Below, one piece after another: positions 25,086 to 38,170 of a stretch of 64,000 nt of DNA (the stretch's first letter is position 1; each line of letters opens with the position of its first letter). Source of the stretch: Lanius collurio (lineage: Eukaryota > Chordata > Aves > Passeriformes > Laniidae); assembly GCA_020086605.1 (NCBI GenBank), contig JACBWW010000007.1, positions 21,818,472 to 21,882,471 of the forward strand, written 5' to 3'. The notes beneath the pieces were generated by a model. The model saw nothing but the letters and a program-made list of their open reading frames with translations. It ran no database searches and was not told the DNA's origin. The translations under genes were made by a program, and so were the position numbers.

Positions 25086-28041
25086 CTTGCTGTCTTTTCC
25101 TGATCTTGACAACATAATAATGGAGTTGCTAACTTACCTCTTCTACAGTAGGAACAGTGGTTCATGTAGCATTTTGGAAGTCATCACCTCAGCAATATTG
25201 GAGATCTCTCTCCAGAACCACTGCAACTGAGATTCTGAAGCCCCTTGAGTACAGTCATCAGCAAATTAGTGGTTGACAGAGCTTATGTTGGAACACTGGT
25301 TAGAAAGACTCAAATCACACCACCTTGCTGGTTATGAGGAATTAAAGCAATAGTTTTTGAGTACTAAAGGAAAAAAGAATAAAAAATGAAATATTGAAGT
25401 TGTTAATTGTTGTAGCTGGAAAACATTGGTTTTTTATTCACGTAGAATTGAAATTACTTTGATGAACAGAAGTATCCCTAGAAAACCTAATTAAGCAATC
25501 TAGTCTCATCTTCTCCATTTACCTAATTCAAAATAGGTCCTCTGATCAATTTTTCTCACTGTCTCAATAATTTCTTTTAATATTAGTCTATAAATAATTT
25601 TATATGAAGTAAATCAGTTTCAGCATAAGTTATGCTAACAACTAAGTTGGAAGTGGAAGGGGAGATCAGCTCCGTATTTCTGGTGTGGCATGGGGGTCTA
25701 TAACAATAAAACTTAACCTTGTAGACCTAAACATCTGCTTTTACTAGAAATGTCATGGGAGAGAAAAAAAAATGTCATAGACCATTAGATTTTAAATGAG
25801 TTAATGATCAAGAAACAAAGCTTGGAGTGAACTTGAACTTTTTTTTTCTTTCATTCTTTTTAGGTCTTCCTGAAAATTTTTTACACAAACCTAACTTATA
25901 TTGCCAGTAGTCATCATTCTCATTTTAAAGAGGGAGAAAAAAATATTATTTTCCTGTATTACATTAACATTCATAATATCTGGTATTTTTAGGTCATTTT
26001 TACTTAAATATTTATATAGTTTCAACTTTTTTTTCATAGGAAACCTCAAACTACTGTGCTTCACATTTGGACTAGAAAGTGGTGAATATTATGATCTTTT
26101 TCTGTGTCTCAAATCAATGAATTCCACTATTTTATTTTAATCTCCAAAAATGTTATGGCTTGCCAGCTTTCTCATGAAGTTAGCTAGTTAAATTCTGAAG
26201 GTCAGAGTTATTGACTATGACCCTGCTCAGTCAACAACTGAAAAACACTAGATGAAACATTAAATGTGACTCAGTGTTCTTCCTACAAGGAGCTGTTGCC
26301 AAGAGCACAACCATGGGTGTAGGTATTTATTGTGTTCAGGCTTCAGTAAGTTTCATCATGATAATTAATTCATGAGATAAGGAAGGTACACATGATTAAG
26401 GTCATTTCATCACCAAACAAAAAGTGAGAAGTTGTCTCTTAGCCCTGGTGTTTGTGCTATTTATAAGTCTGAGTTCAGAGGGGAGTCTGGGAACCAAAGG
26501 CTGCTTTGATGATTTGTGCGACATGTCTTCAAATGAAGAAGCAAATATGATGGAAAGCTCCCTAGGGGGTTTCTTCTGCCTGCAGGCATAACCACTTTTT
26601 TCCTTGGATTTAGTTTCAATTAACTCCTCCTCAGCTATGTGCTGAGCTCAGCAAGGCATCAGACCAGTCAGCAGTCTTCATGAATTTTGACAAATAAATA
26701 TATTTAAATATAATCTGAATAATTTATCAGAGTCCATCATATCCTAGCCTTTTTTCCATGTTGGTTTCTTAACCATGAGTATGATGATTCAGTACTACTT
26801 TGCATTTTTGTGTGGTTATTTATGGTCCCCCACAGTGTCTGCAAAAAGATACTTTCTCCAATGTGACCATATTTTGCACCCCTTTCTTCAGTCACAGTGA
26901 ATGGATCTCTAGATATTTAGTTTATATGTTTTTTATGGTCTACATAATTTCATTTTCTACATTTCTTTAGGTTTTCTAAGTAACATCTAAATCAGTGTAT
27001 CCCCAAGACAAGTAAATTGCTTATTACAGGTAGAGTCAGCAACTATATCTATATGTATTGTTATAAGAGTTTGACCCAGATGACTAATTAAAATGCAGCC
27101 ATTAAAAAATGTTTATCCTGAACAAGGTACATTTTAGAATGCATTTTAAAGCTGTCTGGAGCTGACTGACAAAAGGGACATCTTTAAATATTACCTCTAG
27201 CCATGATCTGATATTTAAACACAGTTTATGTACTATATCTTGAAAACTAACTTCTGTTCTCTTTCTTAGAGTTGTTTGGTATGTCAGAAACCGTGATAAA
27301 TTACACTGTCTAGGCTGAAGATTTCTACAAAAAGAAATCATCATCTCATCCAAGAACATAATGATAAGATAAACTTTTTCTAAATAAGACCAAAACTAAT
27401 TAGAAAGGCGTAAGGGTGCCTGGTGATCTGAACTTACCCTAGCTGCTTATTGGAATGAGAACTTTGATAAGTACTCATAGAATAGGAAAGATATCTACCT
27501 GAGAAAACACCTCAGAAGTCCTTTCATGGACCTGTCATGTTCCTACAGACAATGTCCACTCATGAATCTTCCAGAAGTCTGTCAGAAATCATTATGGAAT
27601 GCCTCAGCACATGCAGGTTTGGTTTTCTTTCCCTGGTTAACACCTGGGAAGGTCCTAAGGAGCCTAAGTGGTGTTCAACTTCTGCTTTCAAAGCAGCAGG
27701 ATACAGGGAAGTTATGGAGGTAGTTGCAGAGGTATATTATATAGATAGTCCTTTTAAAAAAGACCAGAATGGAACATGGGAATGACATCTCTCCATTCAA
27801 CAACACTTCATTTTAGTAGTCTAAAATAGCACTTCCCTCCAAATATTAAGTTCCTTTCATTATATTCACTGAACAAGTTTATAAAAACCTAATATTGTAA
27901 TAAGATTAATAATTTTCAGGCATGTTTGTTACTATGTGTGCTTGTTACTGCTCAAAATATTGAAGGTTTTCCTGCATTTTAAGTATTGCAGAAGAACACA
28001 AACAAATAAAGACTGAATTATTTACTGGTGGTTTTTACTGG
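25086..28041. other. AT-rich non-coding stretch, nothing recognised
   Basis: No gene or repeat family is identified. Frames at 25901-26140, 27102-27359 and 27526-27785 carry no domain and are AT-rich random-length frames. Confidence 0.55.
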
Positions 28042-28524
28042 TGTGGTTTAAGCCCAGCTGGAAATTAAGCATGGCCACTCATTCAATCCTCCTCTCTTTC
28101 CCCCACTTCAGTGGAATAGGGAGGAGAATCAAAAGTAAAACTTATAGGCTGAGATAGGAACAGCTTAATAATTAAAAACAAAGTAAAACACAATGCCAGG
28201 CCCCTCTTCCTGCACTCAGATCAATCTCCCCTTCTGGGTAACTCCCCCAAGTTTATCTAATGTGTATGACATTCTATGATGTGGAACATCCCTTTGGCCA
28301 GTTCAGACCACCTGTCCCAAACATGCTTCCTCTCAGTTTCTTTTGTGCATCTTCTCACTGGAAGAGCATGAGGCATACACATAAAAACATCCTTGATTTA
28401 GGATAAAAACAACTTAGCAAAACCCAAAAGATCAATGTGTTATCAACATTATTCTCATTCTGAAACACAGCACTGTACCAGCTACTGGGAAGAAATAAAC
28501 TCTATCTCAGCCAAGACCAGGACA
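28042..28524 (-). mobile_element. Solo LTR, family B copy 2, with exact target duplication
   Basis: The plus strand runs from TGTGGTTTAAGCCCAGC to AAGACCAGGACA, so the minus strand starts TGTCCTGGTCTT, the familiar start of this bird LTR family. The 5-bp target duplication ACTGG is exact (28037-28041 and 28525-28529), which fixes both ends. The single LTR between direct repeats shows that the internal region was lost by LTR-LTR recombination. Confidence 0.88.
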
Positions 28525-28784
28525 ACTGGCTTTTGTCTAACATAGCAATGAGGATATTGTGTGATGAAATGTGGCCTAAAAAAACTTAAAGCAAGAGCTG
28601 AATGTTACAGCTTGTCTTTTAGAATTTCTGCAGACCTGGTGACACCTCAGACGCCTGCAGAAGGTGCCTTGAGCTTGATCTCCATTGATTTCCTATTAAA
28701 GGGTCATTTTGTAAGAGATGTGTAGCAACTCAATGCACTTCTATGATAAGGGGAAGGAAAGAAGCAGCAAAGCGTCAATAAACA

Positions 28785-28844
28785 ATTATTATTGTTGTTG
28801 TTATTATTGTTATTATTATTAGTAGTAGTATTAGCAGCAGCAGC
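28785..28844. repeat. Compound trinucleotide microsatellite
   Basis: ATT/GTT units grade into AGT and then GCA units, forming an interrupted compound array of about 60 bp. Confidence 0.85.
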
Positions 28845-31800
28845 AAGGGGGAAAATAGATTAAATTGGCTAAGACCGCATACAGCATCTGCTAAAAGTGA
28901 TAAATATTGCTAGCCAAGTGGCAGAGCAGGATCTAGCTACTGCAGGACTATGGATATACTCTTTTTTGTAAGTCTGGTAGTGATCAGCATTTTCATTAGA
29001 AAACAGGATAATGGAAAGAAATTGTGAGAAAATGGTTAAAATTACATTGGTCAGAAAGGGAACTCAGGCCCTTTGGAAGACAGTCTCGGAGTTCAAAATG
29101 GTTCTTTTGCAACTCACCATGATCACCAGCTGTCATGACACTAATGATACCACCAAACAGACAGTACTTGGTAGGTAGGCAAGAAAAGGGGAGCATTAAG
29201 GGATTGCATTAAGAGGTAGATAATAAGCACTAGCAGCAATAGAAAAGCCTTTGCTCAGTATAATACATTAATTTCAAAAGGCACTTACAAAAATTTTTGA
29301 ATGAAAATGACATCATCAGAATGACACCAAAAACACTTTGAAAATTTGAATGCCAAGATAGGTTAATGGAATTTGCCTCTGCTAGAAAAGACTGTGACTG
29401 AATTTTCCAATATAAAAAGTTGCTACTAATGAGCATGATCAATTATTTGCCATGTCCCATGAGTGCAGTACATTAAGTATTCAGTTAATTCAGTTAATTT
29501 ACAGTTAAGAATTGTTTTGATAGGTCAGGAAAATGTGCTTCTTAACACAAGCCTAGCCAAAACAGGCTGTTCAATAGGCTACAGAAACAGTATAATTTCA
29601 AGACTTAAGTCCCACAGCTTTCTGATGTGGACAGCCTGGCTATACTTAAATTGTCTCAAAACAAAGAGATAAATCATCTTTCAAGGTGAGGGCTGTTTGC
29701 TTTTGTTTTGGCTTTCCTGGTCTCCCCCATTGGTATGATTTTTCTGTTTATGAAACTTTCTACTTAAAAGATAAAATTTACTTTTCTACTTAACATTGTG
29801 TATTCCATGAGCCCATGATAATTTTTCATATTCAAAACAACACATTCAGATTATCCAACAATCTGGGAACTATTAGGCTCGTAGAAAATTTCCACTATCT
29901 TGTTTAGCTGTTCTTGACACAGCAGTAATAATTAAGCCAATATGCTAGACCAGGTTTCTGCTCGATCAGCTACATGCGATCACTAATGCACAGAAAGATT
30001 CTAAATAAAATTATTAAAATAAATCATAACAGATGATAAATTGTAGAAATGGGACAAAAATTTCATTACTAGTATGTTAAACCCATTAATGAGAGTCTTA
30101 GAGAAAAGATGATGTAGGAATATTTGAAAAAGCTTAAAAAATTATTTTGAAACACCATAAAAACTACAGAACAAAAGATGTCAACCTTTGGAACAATACC
30201 TGAGGAGGAATTATATAGACAATACATCATGTTGCCAGATGGTTATCTACAAAATTCAAAGGACATATTCAAGAAGGAAATAAGCAAGCTTTAGAGTTAC
30301 ATGCAACTGTTACTTAAACCATGGGCCATGGTAAAACTCTTGGAAACACAGGGAGAAAATGCAGATGAAAAAACTATGAGTCTTCCATCATTAAAGGAAA
30401 AAAAGTGACCCAGCTTCTGAAAAAAACCCCACAGTTTCACTCAAATGAAGGGGTTGAGCCAGAGACAATGACTTAGAAAGACACCCTGAGATAAAGCATT
30501 AGAGCAGATCACTGTGATTATGGGAAAAGAGCAGGTCATATCCACCTGTAAATCTTTAGTTGAATATGAGTTGAGTAAAACTGCCTATATCAGCTAAATC
30601 ATATAATAACTCAGCTGATCTTACTAGCTAGGAAGAGCTACTACTGTTTAGTCCAAGAAAATACTCGTCCTGCGTTTTTTAAGGTTTCTATGAATCAAAG
30701 GAAAAAGAAAGATTAAATACTTTACTAATACTTATAATTCCTATTGAGTTCACAATGTTGTTCTGGCCAGATTCCAATACATTTGTAATATGTGAGTAAG
30801 GAAAAAGTTTGCAGCCTATTCTTATGATACATATAAGGCTATTCCAGAGGACCTATACTCCAAATCATATTGGTAATATTAATTGCATAAAACGAGGCTG
30901 ATGAATGAGAAGATAGTTGGAATGACTGTGAGAAGGCAAAAGCTGAAATAAATAATCATAAATTCAGGGAAAACAATTAAAAAATTGCAAAATCTAAGTA
31001 GAAAATAGGTTTCAGGAGAATGTCATAGTGACAATGTTAGACTCATATTTCTAGCCAAGTTTCTTCAGGACTGACTGTTCAGAAGTCTAGTCAACATAAT
31101 GAAAGAAAGAAACAATACTTAGATAATATTGGTAACTATGAAGCTTATGGAAGTTAGCATTACAATAATTACATATAAATCAGTCTCATTGTTGCTATTT
31201 CAAACAAGTTTTTTTCCTATTAATACAAACTGTAGTCCTCCTGTATTCTCAATCTTTTAAGGTTATCATTTAATGTCCCTGAAGTTCAATATGTAAATGA
31301 AAGGTTTTAGCCACAGGAGAAAAGATGAAGCCAACCAAACATGGACTTAGACCTTGAGGGAAAGAACTGGAAATTATGAACTTCATACTTCTATAGGGTC
31401 TTACATGTTCAAACTGCAGTATGAGCATTCATTAGTGAAAAATGTCTCCTTTCATCATTTCATGCTAATTACTGAGAAAAGCAGCAAAATGTTAGTAGCA
31501 CTAATGTACACCGCAGAAGATAGTACCCTGCTATGTATTAATTAGCATGAGAGTAGGAAAGAAAACTGTCATTAGGAAATAATCCAGAAATGCAAAAGGT
31601 GTAGGAAGGGAAAATCCTGTTTCAAAGTACTTGAAGGTAACAAGAAAAAAAAGCCAAACAAAATAAGCAAATCTGTAAAAAGGAGCTGACTACAATGTTT
31701 TGTTGTTTTTTCCTTTTTCAAATTGTCATAGTGAAAGCAGAAGTGCCTTTTAATGATGAATCTTGATTCATTCTCATTTAGCTTGTTGCCTGTATTCAGA

Positions 31801-33402
31801 TAAAAGAGTAACTGTCTGCACCTCAATTAAGTATTATTACTAAGTCATCTTTGATTATAACCCTGTTTGTTCCCCGTAGTGAGCTTGTAAATCACACAAG
31901 TTGAGCACTGTTCCTTCCTCAGATACCCTGCATGGTGAAGACTAATTTCTCAAACATTTCTTGGAATCTCTCTCTTCCCCTAGGCATTCTCTTACTGGAA
32001 TTTTAATGTGATTTTCCACTGGTTTGTTCTGTTTTAGAAGTCTGTGGCAACATTTCCTTTTTGTTTTAATCAATTTTCCCAATGATTTTCATTTTCAATG
32101 AGAAATGAAAAACTTTGTAATACTTTGAGGAACAACATCTGTTCATTTGCATAGAGAAAATTTTATTTTGTCTGTTATTTTTCATTCCACTAGTAATTGA
32201 CAAGCAAGGAAAATTGAAGTATATTCTGGCAGAAGGAAGGGAAATAATTATTTTTTTCTCACATGTATATAAAGTGAAAGCTTTACAGTTGTCTAAAATT
32301 ATAATAAAGACTTTGGATTTAAAAACTTTGAAACAAACAACCAAAGCCAAGATATTATGACTGTTCAAAGATAATTTGCTCCAGAAGAGGCACTTTCATT
32401 AAATAAAAATAGCCATTTCTGTATGTCAGGCTTACATCCCTCAAAGCCATGTGTGGAAAGTGCTGTTAAATCTTTCAATAACATGAAAGCTTTAGTCCAG
32501 CAGGAAGTGGCTTTTTCTCCCATCACCTCTTTGAGTTTTGAAATCTTTATGGTATGGGATACTGCTTAAAAATGTAATTCACATCTGGTCTCTGAAGTTT
32601 TTAGGCACATGAAGGAAGACAGAATATCCTAGCAAAATTCAGAGTTGATTAAGAGAAGACTTCAGCCATGTGGAAAATCATAGTACCACATGGGATTTAA
32701 AAACATAGATGAGAACTTAAACAAATAGAGTAATAATTTGATGTTGATTTACCCACAGATTCAAGGGTATGCTTGAACACTGCAAACTAATTCAAGGAAA
32801 TAATACTGTACGTATTAGTTATGCATATGCCTCTTAACTGACTTGTAACAAAGCTTCTTCCCGGACAAAAAAAACTTTTTTCTTTTTGTTTCAAGAGTCC
32901 ATCACAGCCTCCTTCATATCTTTGTCAGCAAAAGGGTTAAGTTGATGCTAATTGCTCTGATATATATTTTTTTATAAGTACTCCATAATCTGTCATTTAA
33001 GGGATTCCTAACACAAAAATTTTAAAAACCAAAGCAAAATTAAGCATAGAATGTTCTCTATGAAGCCACAATACATATCTATAATATTACACAAACAAAT
33101 GATGAAAAGCAGATATCATTTATACATGGTGTTGATCAATATTTCTAGGCATTTCAAATAACTGAATTTTGGATGAAGGTCTCTGTGTTTTACCATAAGT
33201 CTACAGGGTGTGGAAATAGCTGTGGTAATTTTTTTTTCACTGTTAATTATCTGTTTTTCCCAGGAGAATGAAAAAATCACTTCCACTGTAGAAAAAAGAT
33301 GATATTACGTGGAAGAAAATTACAATGAATTTAGAATTCAATATTCAGCTCTTAAATTTATTTTATTGAAAACCTTAAACATTTTGACTTCACTAATTAA
33401 AG

Positions 33403-33431
<29 letters not shown>
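33403..33431. repeat. Poly(A) run of 29
   Basis: Uninterrupted A tract following an AT-rich sequence. No coding similarity upstream supports a retrocopy. Confidence 0.9.
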
Positions 33432-33434
<3 letters not shown>

Positions 33435-34119
33435 CCAGTATGGATACTTATTTCAGGTAGCAAATACTGAATCATATTTGAATGGAGAAGTAAAATAGTA
33501 AAATCTCAATAAAAACAACAACAAAAAAGCCAATTTGCAAGCTTTATTTTTTTTTTCTATATAAGTAACTGAAGTTGTTAATAATTTGTGAATATACTTT
33601 ATTCTCACATATTCAAAAGCTAATTATAAACTTCTAAAATCTTAAGTTTGTAAGTTTCAGTTTTCTGCCTGTAAAATATACTGGTATACTTCTCTGAGTC
33701 CTACTACTACTTTACCTAAGTTCTATTTTGCATGCAAGTGAAATTATTTATTTTTAATATTTCAGTAATTTCATCAACAGTGAAATTTAGAACCTGGAAG
33801 GTAGCAAAAGAAACAAGTAAATGGAAGAATTTAGAGGATATAATCTTCTTTGTTTACACCATATATAGCAGTCTCACTTGTATCTTATTGATGCTAGTGG
33901 TAGGGCAAAGCTCCAAATCATTTTCTTACCTAAAATGGACATTAAAATATGTCAGTCATAAATCAGGTGAAATAATGAAGATTTTTTCATTGTTCATCTA
34001 TTCAGACAACTGTACAATTGAACTCCCTTGTAGAGGTGTTGTTTGTTTGCTGTGCATTGGTTTGGGGTTTCTTTTCTCTTTTGGTACTTTAAGGACATTA
34101 TTTCAAAGCAATGAAATAA

Positions 34120-34702
34120 TGTCCTGAGGTGACAGGACATCTCCATGCTTTATATCCCAATCGTGGCTTCTGTTCCCGTGCCCTCAGTTTGTTTTGTCTT
34201 TAGCCTGTCCCCTCCTCTGGCTGCTGCTGCTTGGCCTTGCTTCTGCCTGCTAGCTGCTTGGCTTTGCTGCTGCTTGCTTGCTGCCTGCTCGCTTTGCTAG
34301 CTTTGCTTTTTTTCTTATTTTCTCCTTTTTCCCCTGTTTTTGTTCTTCCCCTTCTTTCCTTCCTCCACTCCCTGAAGACATCGGACCTGCTTCGGGCCAG
34401 GAGCTCCCCCGGAGTCTGCACCTGAGAGAAGCTTTGCACCCTCCTCGGCAGAGAGACTGCTCACCCTCTCTTGGACTGGTGAAAACATCCGTTGTCATCT
34501 CGGGCTGTTTTTTTTTTTCTCCTGCTGGGGAGTGTTGTTTTTTTCTTTTGCTGTTTCTTAATAAACAAGTTTTTTCCACTTCTCCTCTGAGGAAATCCCT
34601 CCCGAACCCGGTGGTGGGGGAGGGGTGAAGTTGTGGGGGATTTTTCTCTTATAAGGGGCTCCTTTGGAGATTTTTCCCCTGGATTTGTCCTAAACCAGGA
34701 CA
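34120..34702 (+). mobile_element. Young solo LTR with exact target duplication
   Basis: The ends are TGTCCTGAGG and AAACCAGGACA, giving 7-bp perfect terminal inverted repeats (TGTCCTG/CAGGACA). The 5-bp target duplication AATAA is exact (34115-34119 and 34703-34707). A possible TATA box lies at 34149-34155, and an AATAAA signal at 34560-34565 is followed by a T-rich stretch. The U3/R part is rich in CTGCTTGC-type repeats, and the U5 part holds a G-rich stretch at 34609-34640. No retroviral genes adjoin. Intact ends and retained CpG suggest a fairly recent insertion. Confidence 0.9.
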
Positions 34703-35079
34703 AATAATAAAATAGATATATACTTTTTCCTCTGGGATCTTCAGAATTGTTTATTTAAAAGTATATATATATATGTATATACAATGTTATGAGGATATGG
34801 ACACTATTTTAAGAAAACTCAAGAGACACATTTAGGACTCCATGTCTGAAGTATTAAAAATTGACACTTATATTTTAAACTTGATTTTACTTTCATTGTT
34901 TCCACATTGACTTTCTTGGACTACAGCACATATGCTATATGGAAAATTTTGAGAAATAATAGCTTAAAATACATGCAAGGCATTGATAAACAGATAATAA
35001 CTGACACCATCTGAAATTAACATCACCTATAACAAGTTGTCAGATAGAATATATCCATTGGAAAGTAATATCATAAAAA

Positions 35080-35640
35080 TTGTTGTAAGGTGTTTTGAAC
35101 CATGATAGTGTGCCCCAGCCAAACCATCTGTAGTTATTCCTATTGGAGCCTTCAGAGTGAGACCAGGCTGGAATTACCCTCACCAGCTTCACCTGGCCAT
35201 CCACCTTCAGGTGCAGCAGATCAGCTCCTGGAGGGTTTTTAAGCCGAGTCAGGAGGTTCAGTTAGGAGAAAAGGAGAAGGAAAATAAGAAAAAGATAGGC
35301 TCTGTCCTTTGCTGTCTGGTTGTTTGGATTTCCTGGACTAACTTGACTGATGATCACTGGATAGGTTTTGTTGCTGCCATCATCTTGGCTCTGCTTGCCT
35401 GGATGTGGAGCATCAAGGACTGAAAGGTACTGAAAGATAAACTGTGCTAAACTGGAATGGGGAAAGGAGAAGCTGAAAGGCTAAATACCAAGACAGCAAG
35501 GAATAGATAAAGAGGACTGTGCTGCACTGAGTTAGGAACCAATCTTACTATCTGAAAAGTGTGTGTGGAGCTCTTGGACAAAGTAAAGGGACCTATGAAG
35601 CAAGGTGTCGTCTCATGCACAGCAGTTGCAAAATGTCTAT
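35080..35640 (+). other. Repeat-like block with a hydrophobic open frame
   Basis: The sequence is GC-richer than its flanks, contains a TATA-like TTTTTAAGCC near 35238 and leads into a degenerate short-unit repeat. A frame open to 35423 ends with a predicted membrane segment rich in A, I, L and V (from WIGFVAAIILALLAWMW), but its first codon is GTG (35157) and there is no ATG before the hydrophobic part. It may be a fragment of a transposon or of an old exon. I cannot name it. Confidence 0.35.
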
Positions 35641-35860
35641 GAGTGGTATTATGGATAAGTAGGTAAAAGGTAGGTATGTTAGTATGTTAGGTAGAAGTAC
35701 TGTGGTAAGTAAGCATAAGTAAGTAAAATGTGTATGTACTGTGTTAGGTAAAAATAGAGTAAGATGTATAAGTGGTGAGTTATATATAAGTGAACTGTAC
35801 AGGTTATGCATAAGTATGTAAAAGTAGTAACATGTGGAAGTATAAGATAAGTAAGCTTAA
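35641..35860. repeat. Degenerate GTAAGTA/TAGGTA-rich tandem tract
   Basis: Irregular units built on GTAAGTA, TTAGGTA and TATGTAA recur over about 220 bp. The tract contains several GTAAGT donor-like hexamers on the plus strand. It looks like a decayed minisatellite or microsatellite. Minus-strand frames across it are repeat artefacts. Confidence 0.65.
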
Positions 35861-36866
35861 TACACAAAAGAGGTGATAAGTAGGTATCAAGTAAAAATTA
35901 GAAGATGTGTGAGTTCCTGCATGATGCCCATAGAGGTGATGCATATTTTAGAGTTTTAAAGCTCCTGTGTAATCACATTGATCCATTGTACAGCAGTGCT
36001 GAGTTCCCACAAAAAAAATCCATAACATTTTTATCTCAAAGCCATTGAGATTTTGCGTGCATCATCCTTGGCATTCCAGCATCTGGAATAAAGCTGGTGG
36101 AAAAATCCACAGACCTGGAAATCTTCAAAGTATTTTCCCTTACTGGAGACAGTAGCTAGCAGTGACTTTGCTCCAGTGCTGTGCATTGTGCCAGGGTTTC
36201 TTTGCTCTGTTTATTAAGCTGGAGACACAGGCAACGCTAGCTCCGGCATTGCAATTCTGTTTGCAATCAAAATTTGTTGTTTCTGTCAAAAAAGCCAAGC
36301 TGAGAAAGTGGCAGCATACTGATCATCTCTCAATAACTTTTCATCCAGACTTCCTCAGGGAATGTGAGGGAGGAAGGGGAATTTGATCAGAAAGCCAGTG
36401 CCTGAACAGCTGAACCTGAAAAGCAAGTTTTCAGTCAGCTCAGTCATGTCATCTCCTTTTAGATTAAAGCATCTGGACGTCCGGTTGATCCAGTGTGTTG
36501 GACTAAGAAACAGTGGCAATGGAAAACTTCATGTGGTGGTGAGGATGCTCAAAAGAACAAACCAAGATCCTTGTTGCCATTGGGTTTCTATGTCCTGTTA
36601 CATCATATGCAACTATGCATAGAACTTAGATATTGCTCAAGATCTACTCAAGCTGTTCTAGGCAGAAGCAGTAGTTTTTTTAGATTTATAGGAAACATGT
36701 TAATAAAGATATCTGGGTGTCAACCAGCCCATTCCCTAGCCCCAAAAACAGGGTCCATTTAGAGGATGCAACAGGTGCAGCTGGTGTAGGCAGTACTGCG
36801 ATGCAGTTCCCCCAGCATGTCAACATTTGCTCTGATATGAAGAGCTGAGACATAAAGGTCTAATTT

Positions 36867-36960
36867 AAAAAAAAAAAAAAAAACAAAAAAACCAAAAACA
36901 AACCAACAACAACAACAAAACAAAAAAAACAACACAAAAAAAAAGAAAAACAACAAAAAA
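36867..36960. repeat. A-rich (CAAAA)-type low-complexity tract
   Basis: Long A runs are broken by C and by CAA triplets. The poly-phenylalanine-like frames on the minus strand are artefacts of this tract. Confidence 0.85.
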
Positions 36961-38070
36961 ACCCCTCCTTGTTGCTGTTCCTACATTTTGTTCTTTCTTG
37001 AAAAGTACAGTCCCTCATCATATTGGTACATCTTGCTGTCATTGCAGTTCATTGCTAGTTATATCTATCCTAGGAAATTAAATCTGGCAGAAGCATGGTC
37101 TGAATTACAGGCATGAGAGCATCTCATGCAGAGGTCAGCTTGCTGTCAGGCATGGCTGCAACCTGTGCCAAATAACCTCTGCCTGGCTCCAGTTCAAAAC
37201 ATAGCACAAGCCAGAGAGACTTCCCAGTATGCAAACAGTGGAACCTGAAGAAACACAAGGGTTTAGTTGCACAAACTCTGCTGTGCCAGAGCCACAGAAC
37301 AAGATCTGGTTAGGTTTTCTTATATTAGTGTAGTTATAGTCAGTAAGGAAGTGAGCCAAAAATCTAATTTTCCTTCACTTTTTCTCATCTTTGGTGGTCT
37401 GGGATTGATCACTTTTTGCCTTTGGATCAGATTCCTGTGTTTACTGTTGAAGAAACAAGGATACATCCTTGTCCTTCTACCAATACATATTTCTGGTATC
37501 ACAGAATTCAGCAGTCACAGATTTTCAGTACTTAGACCAGATGAACAGGAGAGTCACAGCAGAACCTGAAGATGGATCCAAATTTTTGGAATTCTGTCCC
37601 AATAACTGAATCTAAGGACTATCCTTTATTTTACCTTACAAGTGTTTACTGTTTGACTCTGTCTTCATGGCATTTTGTTACAAAGGTGATGTTGTATTCA
37701 TATCCCAAATCCCTTAGTGCAATCTGAAACCTGTCAAATCAGTCATGTTTCCATATTCATAGCATGGTAACAACCCAGGCCAGCTCAATACATTAATTAC
37801 ATGCCAAAAAGGCATAGTATAGACACCATAATATGAACATAACCTCCCTCCCAAAATTGCCTGTAAACTGGATGCAAGCATAGGAAGGTGCTTAGTTGTT
37901 TTTCAGAAGAAAATTATGCATCAGGATAAGGAAATTGTGAATTATGTGCAATAATTATGTTACCATTTAAGTCTGTTCCAAGGAGTTCCTTTACACTTGA
38001 AAAAGTCCTTTAAGCCTGCCATAGGCCTCTGAATTCTTCATAATGTTGACTTCCTTCTACTCAATGACAT

Positions 38071-38170
38071 AAGACACACCACCATCAAATCTCAATTATA
38101 TAACATTTCCTATGGCAAATAAGACACTCCACCATCAAATCTCAATTATATAACATTTCCTATGGCAAAT
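38071..38170. repeat. 50-bp tandem duplication
   Basis: The units 38071-38120 and 38121-38170 differ at one base (AAGACACACC versus AAGACACTCC). A possible third partial unit begins AAAACA after 38170. The near identity suggests a recent slippage or duplication event. Confidence 0.93.

Larger units (their letters stand above)
28525..34119. other. AT-rich non-coding stretch with simple repeats
   Basis: No exon, RNA gene or transposon is recognised. Contains the TTA-rich microsatellite at 28.8 kb and a run of 29 A at 33403-33431. The frame at 33732-34127 (131 codons) has no domain and overlaps the left end of the next LTR. Confidence 0.5.

Noticed and set aside
33403..33431. Poly(A) tract as the tail of a processed pseudogene (also considered at 525, 54717 and, as poly(T), at 23194 and 57047)
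   Set aside because: No coding similarity or target duplication was found beside any of them. Bird CR1 does not use poly(A), so such retrocopies are rare.
34200..34700. Frames of up to 116 codons on both strands at 34.2-34.7 kb
   Set aside because: They are inside the 34120-34702 LTR and are compositional.
35157..35423. 88-codon frame with a membrane segment
   Set aside because: The start is GTG, not used in a bird nuclear gene, and no ATG precedes the hydrophobic part. Kept as a finding about the block but not called a CDS.
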